Below, piece by piece: positions 51,062 through 58,251 of a DNA stretch of 64,000 nucleotides. The stretch's first letter is position 1. The number at the start of each line of letters is the position of its first letter. The stretch is from Streptomyces sp. CB02923. GTDB taxonomy: Bacteria; Actinomycetota; Actinomycetes; Streptomycetales; Streptomycetaceae. A program made the position numbers and the translations under genes. Where the stretch lies: NCBI RefSeq assembly GCF_001905005.1, contig NZ_LWKZ01000025.1, positions 434,001 to 498,000 on the forward strand, written 5' to 3'. Under the pieces are notes generated by a model. It saw only the letters and a program-made list of their open reading frames with translations. It had not been told where the DNA came from and made no database searches.

Positions 51062-51113
51062 TTCGGACGGCTCCTTCGGGTTCGGGCGGCTCTTTCGGAC
51101 GGCTCCTTCGGGT
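51062..51113. repeat. 20-bp exact direct repeat
   Basis: TTCGGACGGCTCCTTCGGGT occurs at 51062-51081 and again at 51094-51113 (period 32), with a related TTCGGGCGGCTC at the junction. It lies between the tRNA-Leu terminator and the LysR gene end. Confidence 0.92.
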
Positions 51114-51182
51114 GTCTGCTCCGGGCGGGCCGTGACGGGTCCGGAAGGTCTTCGGCCCGTCGTCCGAAAGAAGGGGTGAGGG

Positions 51183-52262
51183 CTACGTCACATCGGTGAC
51201 GGCCGCGCTGAAGGCGCGGGTGCGGGCCGTCTCGCGGTCCTGGTGCCGGACGAGGCCGAGTACGGAGTCCGGCAGGCCCATGACCGGTACGAAAGTGATG
51301 TCGCGGCGGCCGTGGTACTCCGCCGTCGGCCGGCAGAGCAGCATTCCGCCGCGGTCGGCGGCGGCCAGGGTCAGGCCTTCCTGGAGGGTGCGGACCCCGG
51401 GTCCGGGCGGGACGGGGCGGCCGCCGGGGGTGCTGATGGGGGCCTGGGCGTGGCGCCAGTACTCGGGTGCGGGGCCTTCGACGGTGATGAGGGGGAGGCC
51501 GGCCAGGTCCTCGGCGTCGATGGCCGCGCGGGTGGCGAAGGGGTGCCGTACGGAGACGGCGAGTGTCTGCTGCTGTTCCGAGAAGACCGGTCCCAGTACG
51601 AGGCCGGGCTCTTCGACGGGGAGCAGGACGACGGCGGCGTCGACCTCGCCGCGGTGCACCGGTCCGAAGGGGTCCTGGAGCGGTATCTCGACGATCTGCG
51701 TGGCGCAGCCCGGGTGGCGGGCGTGAAAGAGGTCGATGGCCTTCATGATGCGGTCGTCGGCGGTGCCCTGGAAGCCGATGCGCAGGTGGCCTTCGATGCC
51801 GCGGGTGGCGGTGACGGTGGCCTCGACGGTGCCGCGCAGGGCGTCGTAGGCGGGGCGGAGGGCGGTGAGGAAGTCCGTACCGAGGGGGGTGAGGCGTACC
51901 CGGCGGCTGGTGCGTTCGACGAGGCGGGCGCCGACGCGGCGTTCCAGGGCGCGGACGAGCTGGCTGACGCGGCTCTGCGAGACGGACAGGCGGGCGCCGG
52001 TGCGGCCGAAGTGCAGTTCCTCGGCGAGGACGAGGAAGCACTCCAGTTCCCGGATCTCCAGGCCGCGGGGGGTGGTGGGTGCGGTGACCTTCTGGTGGGG
52101 AGCGGGGGGTGTGGAGCCCTTCTGGGTGGAGCCCTTCCGATGGGGAGGGTTCGGTGCGGTGCCCTTCTGGTGGGGTGGGGCAGGCTCGGCGGTCTCCGGC
52201 CGGGGAGGGGCGCTTTCGGCCCGGCCGGTGGGGCCGCTTCCGGATCGATGAGTCACGCTCAT
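51183..52262 (-). CDS. LysR-family transcriptional regulator with repeat-bearing N-terminal extension
   Basis: A 359-aa protein. A normal LysR core begins only at ~residue 67 (LEIRELECFLVLAEELHFGR), with an HTH (LSVSQSRVSQLVRALE) and a two-lobed effector domain. The first ~65 residues are Pro/Thr-rich with repeated PPHQKGTAP / PPHRKGST units. No start codon lies close to the core, so the extension appears to be translated. The start is ATG 52262 without a strong ribosome site; GTG 52256 is adjacent. It diverges from the MFS gene (56 bp), its likely target. Confidence 0.88.
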   Translation of the reverse strand: MSVTHRSGSGPTGRAESAPPRPETAEPAPPHQKGTAPNPPHRKGSTQKGSTPPAPHQKVTAPTTPRGLEIRELECFLVLAEELHFGRTGARLSVSQSRVSQLVRALERRVGARLVERTSRRVRLTPLGTDFLTALRPAYDALRGTVEATVTATRGIEGHLRIGFQGTADDRIMKAIDLFHARHPGCATQIVEIPLQDPFGPVHRGEVDAAVVLLPVEEPGLVLGPVFSEQQQTLAVSVRHPFATRAAIDAEDLAGLPLITVEGPAPEYWRHAQAPISTPGGRPVPPGPGVRTLQEGLTLAAADRGGMLLCRPTAEYHGRRDITFVPVMGLPDSVLGLVRHQDRETARTRAFSAAVTDVT

Positions 52263-52318
52263 GGAAACGTGAAGGGTTCGCCGTTGTTCCCGCGGGCGGC
52301 CGCGCGTTGGCTGGGGGC

Positions 52319-53536
52319 ATGACGACGATCGAGGAAATGGCGGGCCGTGACGGTGAGTTGCGCCCGGACAAGCGTGCGGGATGGCCTGCGGTCGGGGCGC
52401 TGGCGGCGGCGACGTTCACGGTGGTGACGTCGGAGATGCTGCCGGTGGGGCTGCTGACGCCCATCGGGGGCGCGTTGGGGGTCTCGGACGGTACGGCGGG
52501 CCTGACGCTCACGGTGGCCGGGGTGGTCGCGGCGCTGGGGGCGCCGGTGCTCACGTTGGCGGTGGGCCGGGCGGACCGGCGGATCGTGCTGTGCGGCCTG
52601 ATGGCGATGCTCGCGGCGGCGAACCTGCTGGCCGCGTGGGCGCCGGACTTCGGGGTGATGCTGGCGGCGCGGGTGCTGGTCGGGTTGGGCATGGGCGGCG
52701 TGTGGGCGCTGGCGGCGGGGCTGGCGGTGCGGCTGGTGCCGGCGCGGTCGGTGGCGGCGGCGACATCGTTGATCTTCAGTGGGGTGGCCGCCGCGTCGGT
52801 GCTCGGGGTGCCGGCGGGCACGCTGACCGGGCAGGTCGGCGGGTGGCGTGCGGCTTTCGTGGTGGTGGGCGCGTTGTCGGCGCTGATCGCTGTGGCGCTG
52901 GCCGTACTGCTGCCGCCGCTGCCGGCCGAGGGAGCCGTACGGCTGAGCGGGGTGCTGCGGCTGTTCGGCGACGCGCGGGTGCGTACGGGGCTGGCCGTGG
53001 TGGCGCTGCTGGTGGGCGGGCATTTCGCCGCGTACACGTATGTGCGGCCGGTCCTGGAGGAGGTGTCCGGAGTCGGTCCTGGGGTGATCAGCACGCTGCT
53101 GCTGGTGTACGGGGTCGCGGGCGTCGCGGGGAACTTCGTGGGCGGCGCGGGCGCGGGCCGGTCGCCGCGTGGCACGTTGGTGGTGATCAGCGCGGTGCTG
53201 GCCGGGGCCGTGCTGCTGGTGCCCGTCCTGGGGGTGGGTGTGCCGGGTGCGGCGGCGTTGCTGGCGGTGTGGGGGCTGGCTTACGGAGGGGTGTCGGTCA
53301 GTACGCAGACGTGGCTGATGGCGGTGGCCCCGGAGGCACGTGAGGCGGCGTCGGCGCTGTTCGTGGGGGTGTTCAACGCGGCGATAGCGCTGGGTGCGTT
53401 CGGCGGGGGCCGGGTGGTGGACGGCTGGGGGCTCACCGGGGTGCTGTGGCTGGGGGGCGCGTTGGCGGTGGGGGCGTTGGTGGCGTTGGGGGTGGGGCGG
53501 GGGCCGGGGGCGGTGCTGCGGTCGCTGCGGTCGTAG
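52319..53536 (+). CDS. MFS transporter (drug/sugar efflux type)
   Basis: A 405-aa protein with about 12 membrane helices, typical of the AraJ/Bcr-like DHA family: EMLPVGLLTPIGGALGVS at helix 1, RADRRIVLCG in the 2-3 loop, and RVLVGLGMGGVWALAAGLA in helix 4. It probably exports a small molecule; the substrate is unknown. ATG 52319 has GGGGG directly upstream. Divergent from the LysR regulator, which likely controls it. Confidence 0.9.
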   Translation: MTTIEEMAGRDGELRPDKRAGWPAVGALAAATFTVVTSEMLPVGLLTPIGGALGVSDGTAGLTLTVAGVVAALGAPVLTLAVGRADRRIVLCGLMAMLAAANLLAAWAPDFGVMLAARVLVGLGMGGVWALAAGLAVRLVPARSVAAATSLIFSGVAAASVLGVPAGTLTGQVGGWRAAFVVVGALSALIAVALAVLLPPLPAEGAVRLSGVLRLFGDARVRTGLAVVALLVGGHFAAYTYVRPVLEEVSGVGPGVISTLLLVYGVAGVAGNFVGGAGAGRSPRGTLVVISAVLAGAVLLVPVLGVGVPGAAALLAVWGLAYGGVSVSTQTWLMAVAPEAREAASALFVGVFNAAIALGAFGGGRVVDGWGLTGVLWLGGALAVGALVALGVGRGPGAVLRSLRS

Positions 53537-53739
53537 GTGTCGTGGGTGTTGTGGGTGGCGCAGGTGCCGACGAGGTGATGTGGGGGCTTGCGTGGGTCAG
53601 CGGCCTTCGAGGTCCGACGGGAGGCCCGCGAGACGCGGGATCCGCGACTTTCGTTGCGGCAGGAAACGACGAACGGCGACTGTGCCGGTCGGCGGGTCTT
53701 TCTTACGCTCAATACGTGAACATCACGGGGAAAGCACAG

Positions 53740-55524
53740 ATGACGGCCCGGGGGACGGCGGCCCGGGCCGCCATCGGGCGGGTGTGGCGGCGCCTGGCCC
53801 GTCCGGAGCAGTGGCCGCCGTACCGCGTCGTCGGTGAGTCGATGCTGGCGCTGCTGCTGGGGCTGATCGCGCTCGGCATGGAGAAGCTCAGCGACAGCGG
53901 TGACGCCCGTACGTGGCTGGTGACGGTGGCGGTGATGGTGCTCTCGCCGCTGCGCCGGGCCCTGCCGGGCATGGTCCTGATCTTCGCGGCGTCGCTGAGC
54001 TGGCTGTTCATGGGGATATCGGCGCTGCTGATCGTGGCGGGCTGGTCGGCCGGGCGGCGGATCGCGGGCAGCGCGCGGGCGCTGGTGGTGTTCGCGGTGG
54101 CGCTCGTGCTGAGCATGGCGATGCCGGTGATCGAGGACTTCCCGCTGGTGTCGCCGGAGAAGCTGATGATCCTGGCGGTGTCCTTCCTGGCGATAGTGGC
54201 CATGCCCGGCATCGCGAGCCGCTACTGGTCCCAGCACCGCACCCTGGTCGAAACCCTCCACGCGCAACGCACGCAGCTGCTGCGGGAGAACGCGATGATC
54301 GCCCGCCAGACGCAGCTGCGCGAGCGGCAGCGCATCGCGCAGGACATGCACGACAGCCTGGGCCACCAGCTCACGCTGATCGCCGTCCACACGGGCGCGC
54401 TGGAGGTGGACTCCGAGCTCAGCGGGCGGCAGCGGGAGGCCGTCGGTGTGCTGCGCGGAGCCTCGGTGGCGGCGATGCGCGAACTGCGCGAGGTCGTGGG
54501 TCTGCTGCGCGACGAGCAGGAGGAAGCGGCCGCGGGGCATCCGGCGATCGGCGCGGGCCCGGCTCCGGACGCGGGGCAGCGCGGGGTGGCTCAGGTGGAC
54601 GGGCTGGTCGAGGCGTCGCGTGGCGCGGGGGCGCGAATATCCGTCGCCCGGACCGGAGAGCCGTGTGCGCTGGCGCCGGCCGTGGACCGGGCCGCGTACC
54701 GCATCGTGCAGGAGGGTCTGACCAACGCGCACAAGCACGCGTCGGGAGCGCCGGTGACAGTGGCGTTGCGCTACGAACCGGACTCGCTGCTGGTGGAGGT
54801 CGTCAACGGGCCGGTGCCCCCGGGCTCGGTCTGCGGACCCGCGGTCAGTGGTGGCCAGGGGCTGACGGGGCTGCGGGAGCGGGCCCGGCTGGTCGGCGGC
54901 ATGGTGCACAGCGGCCCGGTGCCGGATGGCGGCTTCCGGCTCGCCGGGGTGTTGCCGTACGGGCCGGTGACGGTGGCGGCGACCGCCGCCCAGTCGGTGC
55001 TGCCGGTGGTGGGGCCGGGGTGGGAGGCCGGTTCCGGCGGTGGGCCCGTGGACACCGGTCGCGGGCGTCCGATGATGCGGACCGGCAAGGAGGGGCAGCC
55101 GGTCATCGACTGGTCCCAGGTCTATGCGGCGCCGCAGACGCCGATGTTCCGCGGCGAGGGAAGGCGCAAGGGGTTCGCTGTCGGGTGTGGCCTGGCGGCG
55201 AGCGTGGTCGTGGTCCTGGGGTTGGTGACGGCCTGGGGGGCGGTGGAGATGTTCAAGTCGATAGAGGACGGCTCGGTGTCTCCGGGCACCTACGAGGAGG
55301 TGAAGGTCGGCGCGGCGGAGGCCGAGGTGCGCGAGCGGCTGCCGTCGGGGTCGTTCCTGTACGGCGGGCTGAACGACCAGGGGCCCGCGAAGCCGGAGGG
55401 CGCGCGCTGCGAGACGTTCGCGTCTACGGAGCCGTTGGAGAACTGGGAAGAGGACCAGGCGTTCCGGTTCTGTTTCAAGGACGGGAAGCTGGTGGAGAAG
55501 CGCACCTTCGTGGGGAAGGTCTGA
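53740..55524 (+). CDS. NarL-family sensor histidine kinase with extra C-terminal membrane domain
   Basis: A 594-aa kinase. The N-terminal part has four to five membrane helices. The HisKA_3 dimerisation domain carries phospho-acceptor His204 (RIAQDMHDSLGHQ), followed by the ATPase (IVQEGLTNAHKHA, GQGLTGLRERARLVGG). Unusually, after the ATPase come a linker, another membrane helix (~478-500, FAVGCGLAASVVVVLGLVTAW) and a ~90-residue tail whose opening (YEEVKVGAAEAEVRERLPSG) resembles BamE/BLIP-like sensor folds. ATG 53740 has a GGGG site; upstream in-frame starts lack one. The response regulator gene follows. Confidence 0.9.
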   Translation: MTARGTAARAAIGRVWRRLARPEQWPPYRVVGESMLALLLGLIALGMEKLSDSGDARTWLVTVAVMVLSPLRRALPGMVLIFAASLSWLFMGISALLIVAGWSAGRRIAGSARALVVFAVALVLSMAMPVIEDFPLVSPEKLMILAVSFLAIVAMPGIASRYWSQHRTLVETLHAQRTQLLRENAMIARQTQLRERQRIAQDMHDSLGHQLTLIAVHTGALEVDSELSGRQREAVGVLRGASVAAMRELREVVGLLRDEQEEAAAGHPAIGAGPAPDAGQRGVAQVDGLVEASRGAGARISVARTGEPCALAPAVDRAAYRIVQEGLTNAHKHASGAPVTVALRYEPDSLLVEVVNGPVPPGSVCGPAVSGGQGLTGLRERARLVGGMVHSGPVPDGGFRLAGVLPYGPVTVAATAAQSVLPVVGPGWEAGSGGGPVDTGRGRPMMRTGKEGQPVIDWSQVYAAPQTPMFRGEGRRKGFAVGCGLAASVVVVLGLVTAWGAVEMFKSIEDGSVSPGTYEEVKVGAAEAEVRERLPSGSFLYGGLNDQGPAKPEGARCETFASTEPLENWEEDQAFRFCFKDGKLVEKRTFVGKV

Positions 55525-55609
55525 GGGCGGCCGGACGGGCCGGCGCGTGAACGGGGGGAAAATGGCGCTGTCCGTGGAAACAACCGACCGAGTCCGTGCG
55601 GGAGTCCGA

Positions 55610-56296
55610 GTGATCAGGGTGATCGTCGCCGATGACGAGCCGCTCATCAGGGCGGGTATTCGGATGATTCTCACCTCCGCCCGGGACATCGCGGTCGTGG
55701 CTGAGGCGGGGAACGGCAAGGAGGCGGTCGAGGCCGCGCGTGGGCATGGCGCGGACGTGGTGCTCCTGGACATCCAGATGCCGGTCATGGACGGGCTGAC
55801 GGCGCTGGCCGAACTGCGTCGGGCCACACCGTCCGTACGGGCCCTGATCCTCACGACGTTCGGGGAGCGGGAGAACGTCCTGCGGGCGATGGGCGAGGGA
55901 AGCGCGGGCTTCCTGCTGAAGGATTCCGCTCCGGACGAACTGATCCAGGCGGTGCGTGCCGCGGCCGACGGCCACGCCTACATGTCGCCGGTGGCGACGC
56001 GGCACGTGGCCGATTCGCTGGTGGCGCTCGGCAGCGGTCCCGGCGGCGGGACCGCTGCGACCCGTACCGCACGGCGTGCGGAGGAGGCCAGGCAGCGGCT
56101 GTCCGTCCTGACGGAGCGGGAGATGGAGGTGCTGTCACTGCTCGGCGAGGGGCTCTCCAACGCCGACGCGGGGGAGCGGATCCATATGAGCGAGGCGACG
56201 GTGAAGACGTACGTTAGCCGGATCCTGGCCAAGCTGGGCTGCGAGAACCGGGTGCAGGCGGCGCTTCTCGCCCGCGACGCGGAGCTGGGGGCGTAG
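55610..56296 (+). CDS. NarL/LuxR-family response regulator
   Basis: A 228-aa regulator beginning MIRVIVADDEPLIRAGIRMI. The receiver has Asp54 (VVLLDIQMP), Thr in ILTTF and Lys in FLLKDSAP. The C-terminal LuxR HTH is LTEREMEVLSLLGEGLSNAD to ATVKTYVSRILAKLG. GTG 55610 with GGGAG 5 nt upstream gives the usual family N-terminus. In-frame ATG 55562 (GGGGGG upstream) would add 16 residues. It is the partner of the histidine kinase just upstream. Confidence 0.93.
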   Translation: MIRVIVADDEPLIRAGIRMILTSARDIAVVAEAGNGKEAVEAARGHGADVVLLDIQMPVMDGLTALAELRRATPSVRALILTTFGERENVLRAMGEGSAGFLLKDSAPDELIQAVRAAADGHAYMSPVATRHVADSLVALGSGPGGGTAATRTARRAEEARQRLSVLTEREMEVLSLLGEGLSNADAGERIHMSEATVKTYVSRILAKLGCENRVQAALLARDAELGA

Positions 56297-56329
56297 GGCC
56301 GCCGCCCGGCCCGGGGCGTGTCCGGGTCG

Positions 56330-56360
56330 GGCGTGTGCCGGGCGTGTGCGGGGCGTGTGC
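56330..56360. repeat. 11-bp tandem repeat
   Basis: GGCGTGTGC at 56330, 56341 and 56352 (period 11), in the spacer between the response regulator and azoreductase genes, which converge. Confidence 0.8.
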
Positions 56361-56373
56361 GGGGCGCGGTGCG

Positions 56374-57024
56374 TCAGGCGGCGAGGCGCGTGGCGTGGGC
56401 CTTGGCCTTGTCGGCGGCCTCCTGGAGGGCCTTGTCGCGGGAGGCCTCGTACAGCGGTATGAGGTCCTTCATCGAGGGGTTGGTGGGGGCCATCGTCAGC
56501 TCGGGGACGATGAAGTCGACCTCCATGCCGAACATGGTGCCGAGCACGGCCTCCAGGTAGTTCTGGACGTAGTCGAAGCCCTCACGGGGGGTGCCCGGGG
56601 CGTACGAACCGCCACGGCTGGTGACGATGGTCAGCGGCTTGCCCTTGAGCGAGGACTCGTCTCCGGCGGTCCGGCCCATGATGATCACGTGGTCCAGCCA
56701 TGCCTTCAGCGTGGAAGGGATCGTGAAGTTGTACATGGGGGCGCCGATGACGACGGCGTCCGCCTTCTCCAGCTCCTCGACCAGTTCGAGGCGCTGCGCG
56801 AAAGCGGTCTGCTGCTCCGGGGTGAGGGCGTCCGGAGCGGTGAAGGCGGCGGTGAAGCCGGGGGCCTCCAGGTGCGGCAGCGGGGCGGCGGCGAGGTCGC
56901 GGTAGACGACGGTGCCGCCGGGGTGCTGCTCCTCCCATGCCTTGCGGTAGGCGGCGGTCACCGCGCGGGAGGCGGATGCCTCGGTGGGGTACAGGGAGGA
57001 GTCGAGGTGCAGAAGCGTGGCCAT
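56374..57024 (-). CDS. FMN-dependent NADH:quinone oxidoreductase / azoreductase (AzoR type)
   Basis: A 216-aa flavodoxin-like enzyme. It starts MATLLHLDSSLYPTEASASR (FMN phosphate site), then PMYNFTIPSTLKAWLDHVI, the typical AzoR flavin-binding motif, and VTSRGGSY. It reduces quinones or azo compounds, protecting from electrophiles. ATG 57024 has GAAGGACC upstream; the longer frame to 57093 is not needed. It diverges from the HxlR gene, its probable regulator. Confidence 0.93.
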   Translation of the reverse strand: MATLLHLDSSLYPTEASASRAVTAAYRKAWEEQHPGGTVVYRDLAAAPLPHLEAPGFTAAFTAPDALTPEQQTAFAQRLELVEELEKADAVVIGAPMYNFTIPSTLKAWLDHVIIMGRTAGDESSLKGKPLTIVTSRGGSYAPGTPREGFDYVQNYLEAVLGTMFGMEVDFIVPELTMAPTNPSMKDLIPLYEASRDKALQEAADKAKAHATRLAA

Positions 57025-57143
57025 GATGCGGTCCTTCGTTCGCGGCCGACGCGCGGCCCTGGTGGGAGTTTCGTACGTTCCTATTCTTAGCACAGTAGCT
57101 TACTTTTCCGCAGTACCCAACGGCATGGCAGTACCCTGGGCGC
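57025..57143. promoter_or_regulatory. Divergent promoter region azoR-hxlR
   Basis: A 119-bp spacer with an AT-rich middle (57076-57112: CCTATTCTTAGCACAGTAGCTTACTTTTCC) described here by its key parts TTAGC and GCTTA flanking ACAGTA, an imperfect dyad. It is the likely HxlR operator overlapping the azoreductase promoter. Confidence 0.5.
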
Positions 57144-57506
57144 ATGGCGGAGCGCGGCGATGAGGCATGCAGGCAGGTGGACACCGGCATGGCGCGGGTC
57201 TTCGAGCTGTTCGGCAAGCGGTGGACCGGTCTGATCGTGTCCGTCCTCCTCGCCGGCCCGGTGCACTTCGCCGAGCTGCGACGGGCGGTCCCCGGCATCA
57301 GCGAACGGATGCTCTCGGACCGGCTCACGGAGCTGTCCGCGGCCGGTCTGGTCGTACGGGAGGTCGACGGGGGCCCGCCGCTGCGTGTCTCGTACCGTCT
57401 GACCGAGGCGGGCCGGGCCCTGGACCCCGCGCTCAAGGAACTGGGTCAGTGGGCGGAGACGTACCTCGCCGACGGCGGGCAGTGTCCAGCGCGCTTCCGG
57501 AACTGA
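57144..57506 (+). CDS. HxlR-family transcriptional regulator
   Basis: A 120-aa winged-helix regulator: FELFGKRWTGLIVSVLLAGP, FAELRRAVPGISERMLSDRL, and the wing GLVVREVDGGPPLRVSYRLTEAG. The N-terminal Cys9 is placed like redox/electrophile-sensing cysteines of YodB/QorR members. With the divergent azoreductase this gives a likely sensing pair. Start ATG 57144; no strong ribosome site is visible. Confidence 0.92.
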   Translation: MAERGDEACRQVDTGMARVFELFGKRWTGLIVSVLLAGPVHFAELRRAVPGISERMLSDRLTELSAAGLVVREVDGGPPLRVSYRLTEAGRALDPALKELGQWAETYLADGGQCPARFRN

Positions 57507-57512
57507 GCCGGC

Positions 57513-57643
57513 GGGCTTCCTGAGGCGTGCCGACGGGCTTCCTAAGGCGCGTCGACGGGCTTCCTGAGGTGCGTCGGAGGGTTTCCTGAGGCGCGCAGGG
57601 GGCTTCCTGGAGCGTGTCGGAGGGTTTTCTGGAGCGCGCCGAC
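57513..57643. repeat. 22-bp tandem repeat, six imperfect copies
   Basis: Units begin at 57513, 57535, 57557, 57579, 57600 and 57622, with consensus close to GGGCTTCCTGAGGCGCGTCG plus a final A/C pair. Each unit differs at one to five positions, and the fourth is 21 bp. The unit length is not a multiple of three and no start precedes it, so it is not a protein repeat. It lies 6 bp after hxlR and 70 bp before the marR stop. Confidence 0.93.
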
Positions 57644-57713
57644 GGGTGAGCGGCGTGAGTGGGGCTTGTAAGGGCGCTCGGGTGCCGGGAGTCCAGGGGC
57701 TTGGTTGTGGGGT

Positions 57714-58148
57714 TCAGCCGAGCCGCTCCTGGGCGGCGTTGTAGCGCAGCAGGTAGGACGCGAAGCGGTCCAGGTCCTCCTCGTCCCAGTCGGCGAGCCG
57801 CTCGTGGAACGCCTGGCGGCGGCTGGCGGTGACATTGGCCAGCATCTGTGCGCCCTTGGTCGTGGGATGCAGTACCTGGACGCGGTGGTCGTCCGGGTCG
57901 ACGCGGCGCTCCACGAAACCGAGCTTCTCCAGGGCGGAGATCTGCCGGCTCACCGTGGACTTGTCCAGGAGGTAGTGCGCGGCGAGGTCGGTCGCGCGGC
58001 AGCCCTTCTGGTCGTCGAGGTGCGCCAGCAGCGTGTAGGAGACGAGCGAGAGCTCGGGGTGCATACGGGCCGCGGTGGCGCGGGCCCGGCGGGCGAACGC
58101 GGTCATCTCCTGCTGGATGGTCTCGACGGATTCGTCTCTGCGGGCCAC
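57714..58148 (-). CDS. MarR-family transcriptional regulator
   Basis: A 144-aa winged-helix protein: helix region FARRARATAARMHPELSLVS, the HTH RATDLAAHYLLDKSTVSRQI and wing LGFVERRVDPDDHRVQVL. GTG 58148 has AAAGG 8 nt upstream. It is divergent from the membrane protein gene and two palindromes lie between, so it very likely represses that gene and itself. Confidence 0.93.
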   Translation of the reverse strand: MARRDESVETIQQEMTAFARRARATAARMHPELSLVSYTLLAHLDDQKGCRATDLAAHYLLDKSTVSRQISALEKLGFVERRVDPDDHRVQVLHPTTKGAQMLANVTASRRQAFHERLADWDEEDLDRFASYLLRYNAAQERLG

Positions 58149-58171
58149 GGGGCTTGCCTTTCGTTGAAGTA

Positions 58172-58213
58172 GTTGTATAGTACAACGTGAAAAGAGAGTT
58201 GTATAAGCCAACT
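58172..58213. promoter_or_regulatory. MarR operators and promoter in divergent spacer
   Basis: A perfect palindrome GTTGTA-TAG-TACAAC (58172-58186) contains TATAGT, a good -10. A second, looser dyad AGTTG-N7-CAACT lies at 58197-58213 and shares the half-site AGTTGTAT. Spacing between centres is ~26 bp. Binding of MarR would block both divergent genes. Confidence 0.8.
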
Positions 58214-58251
58214 ACTCGACGCTGAGCGACTAGCTTGAGAAGGCACGACGC

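Noticed and set aside
57513..57643. CRISPR array
   Set aside because: The units are contiguous with no spacers and there are no cas genes; it is a simple tandem repeat.
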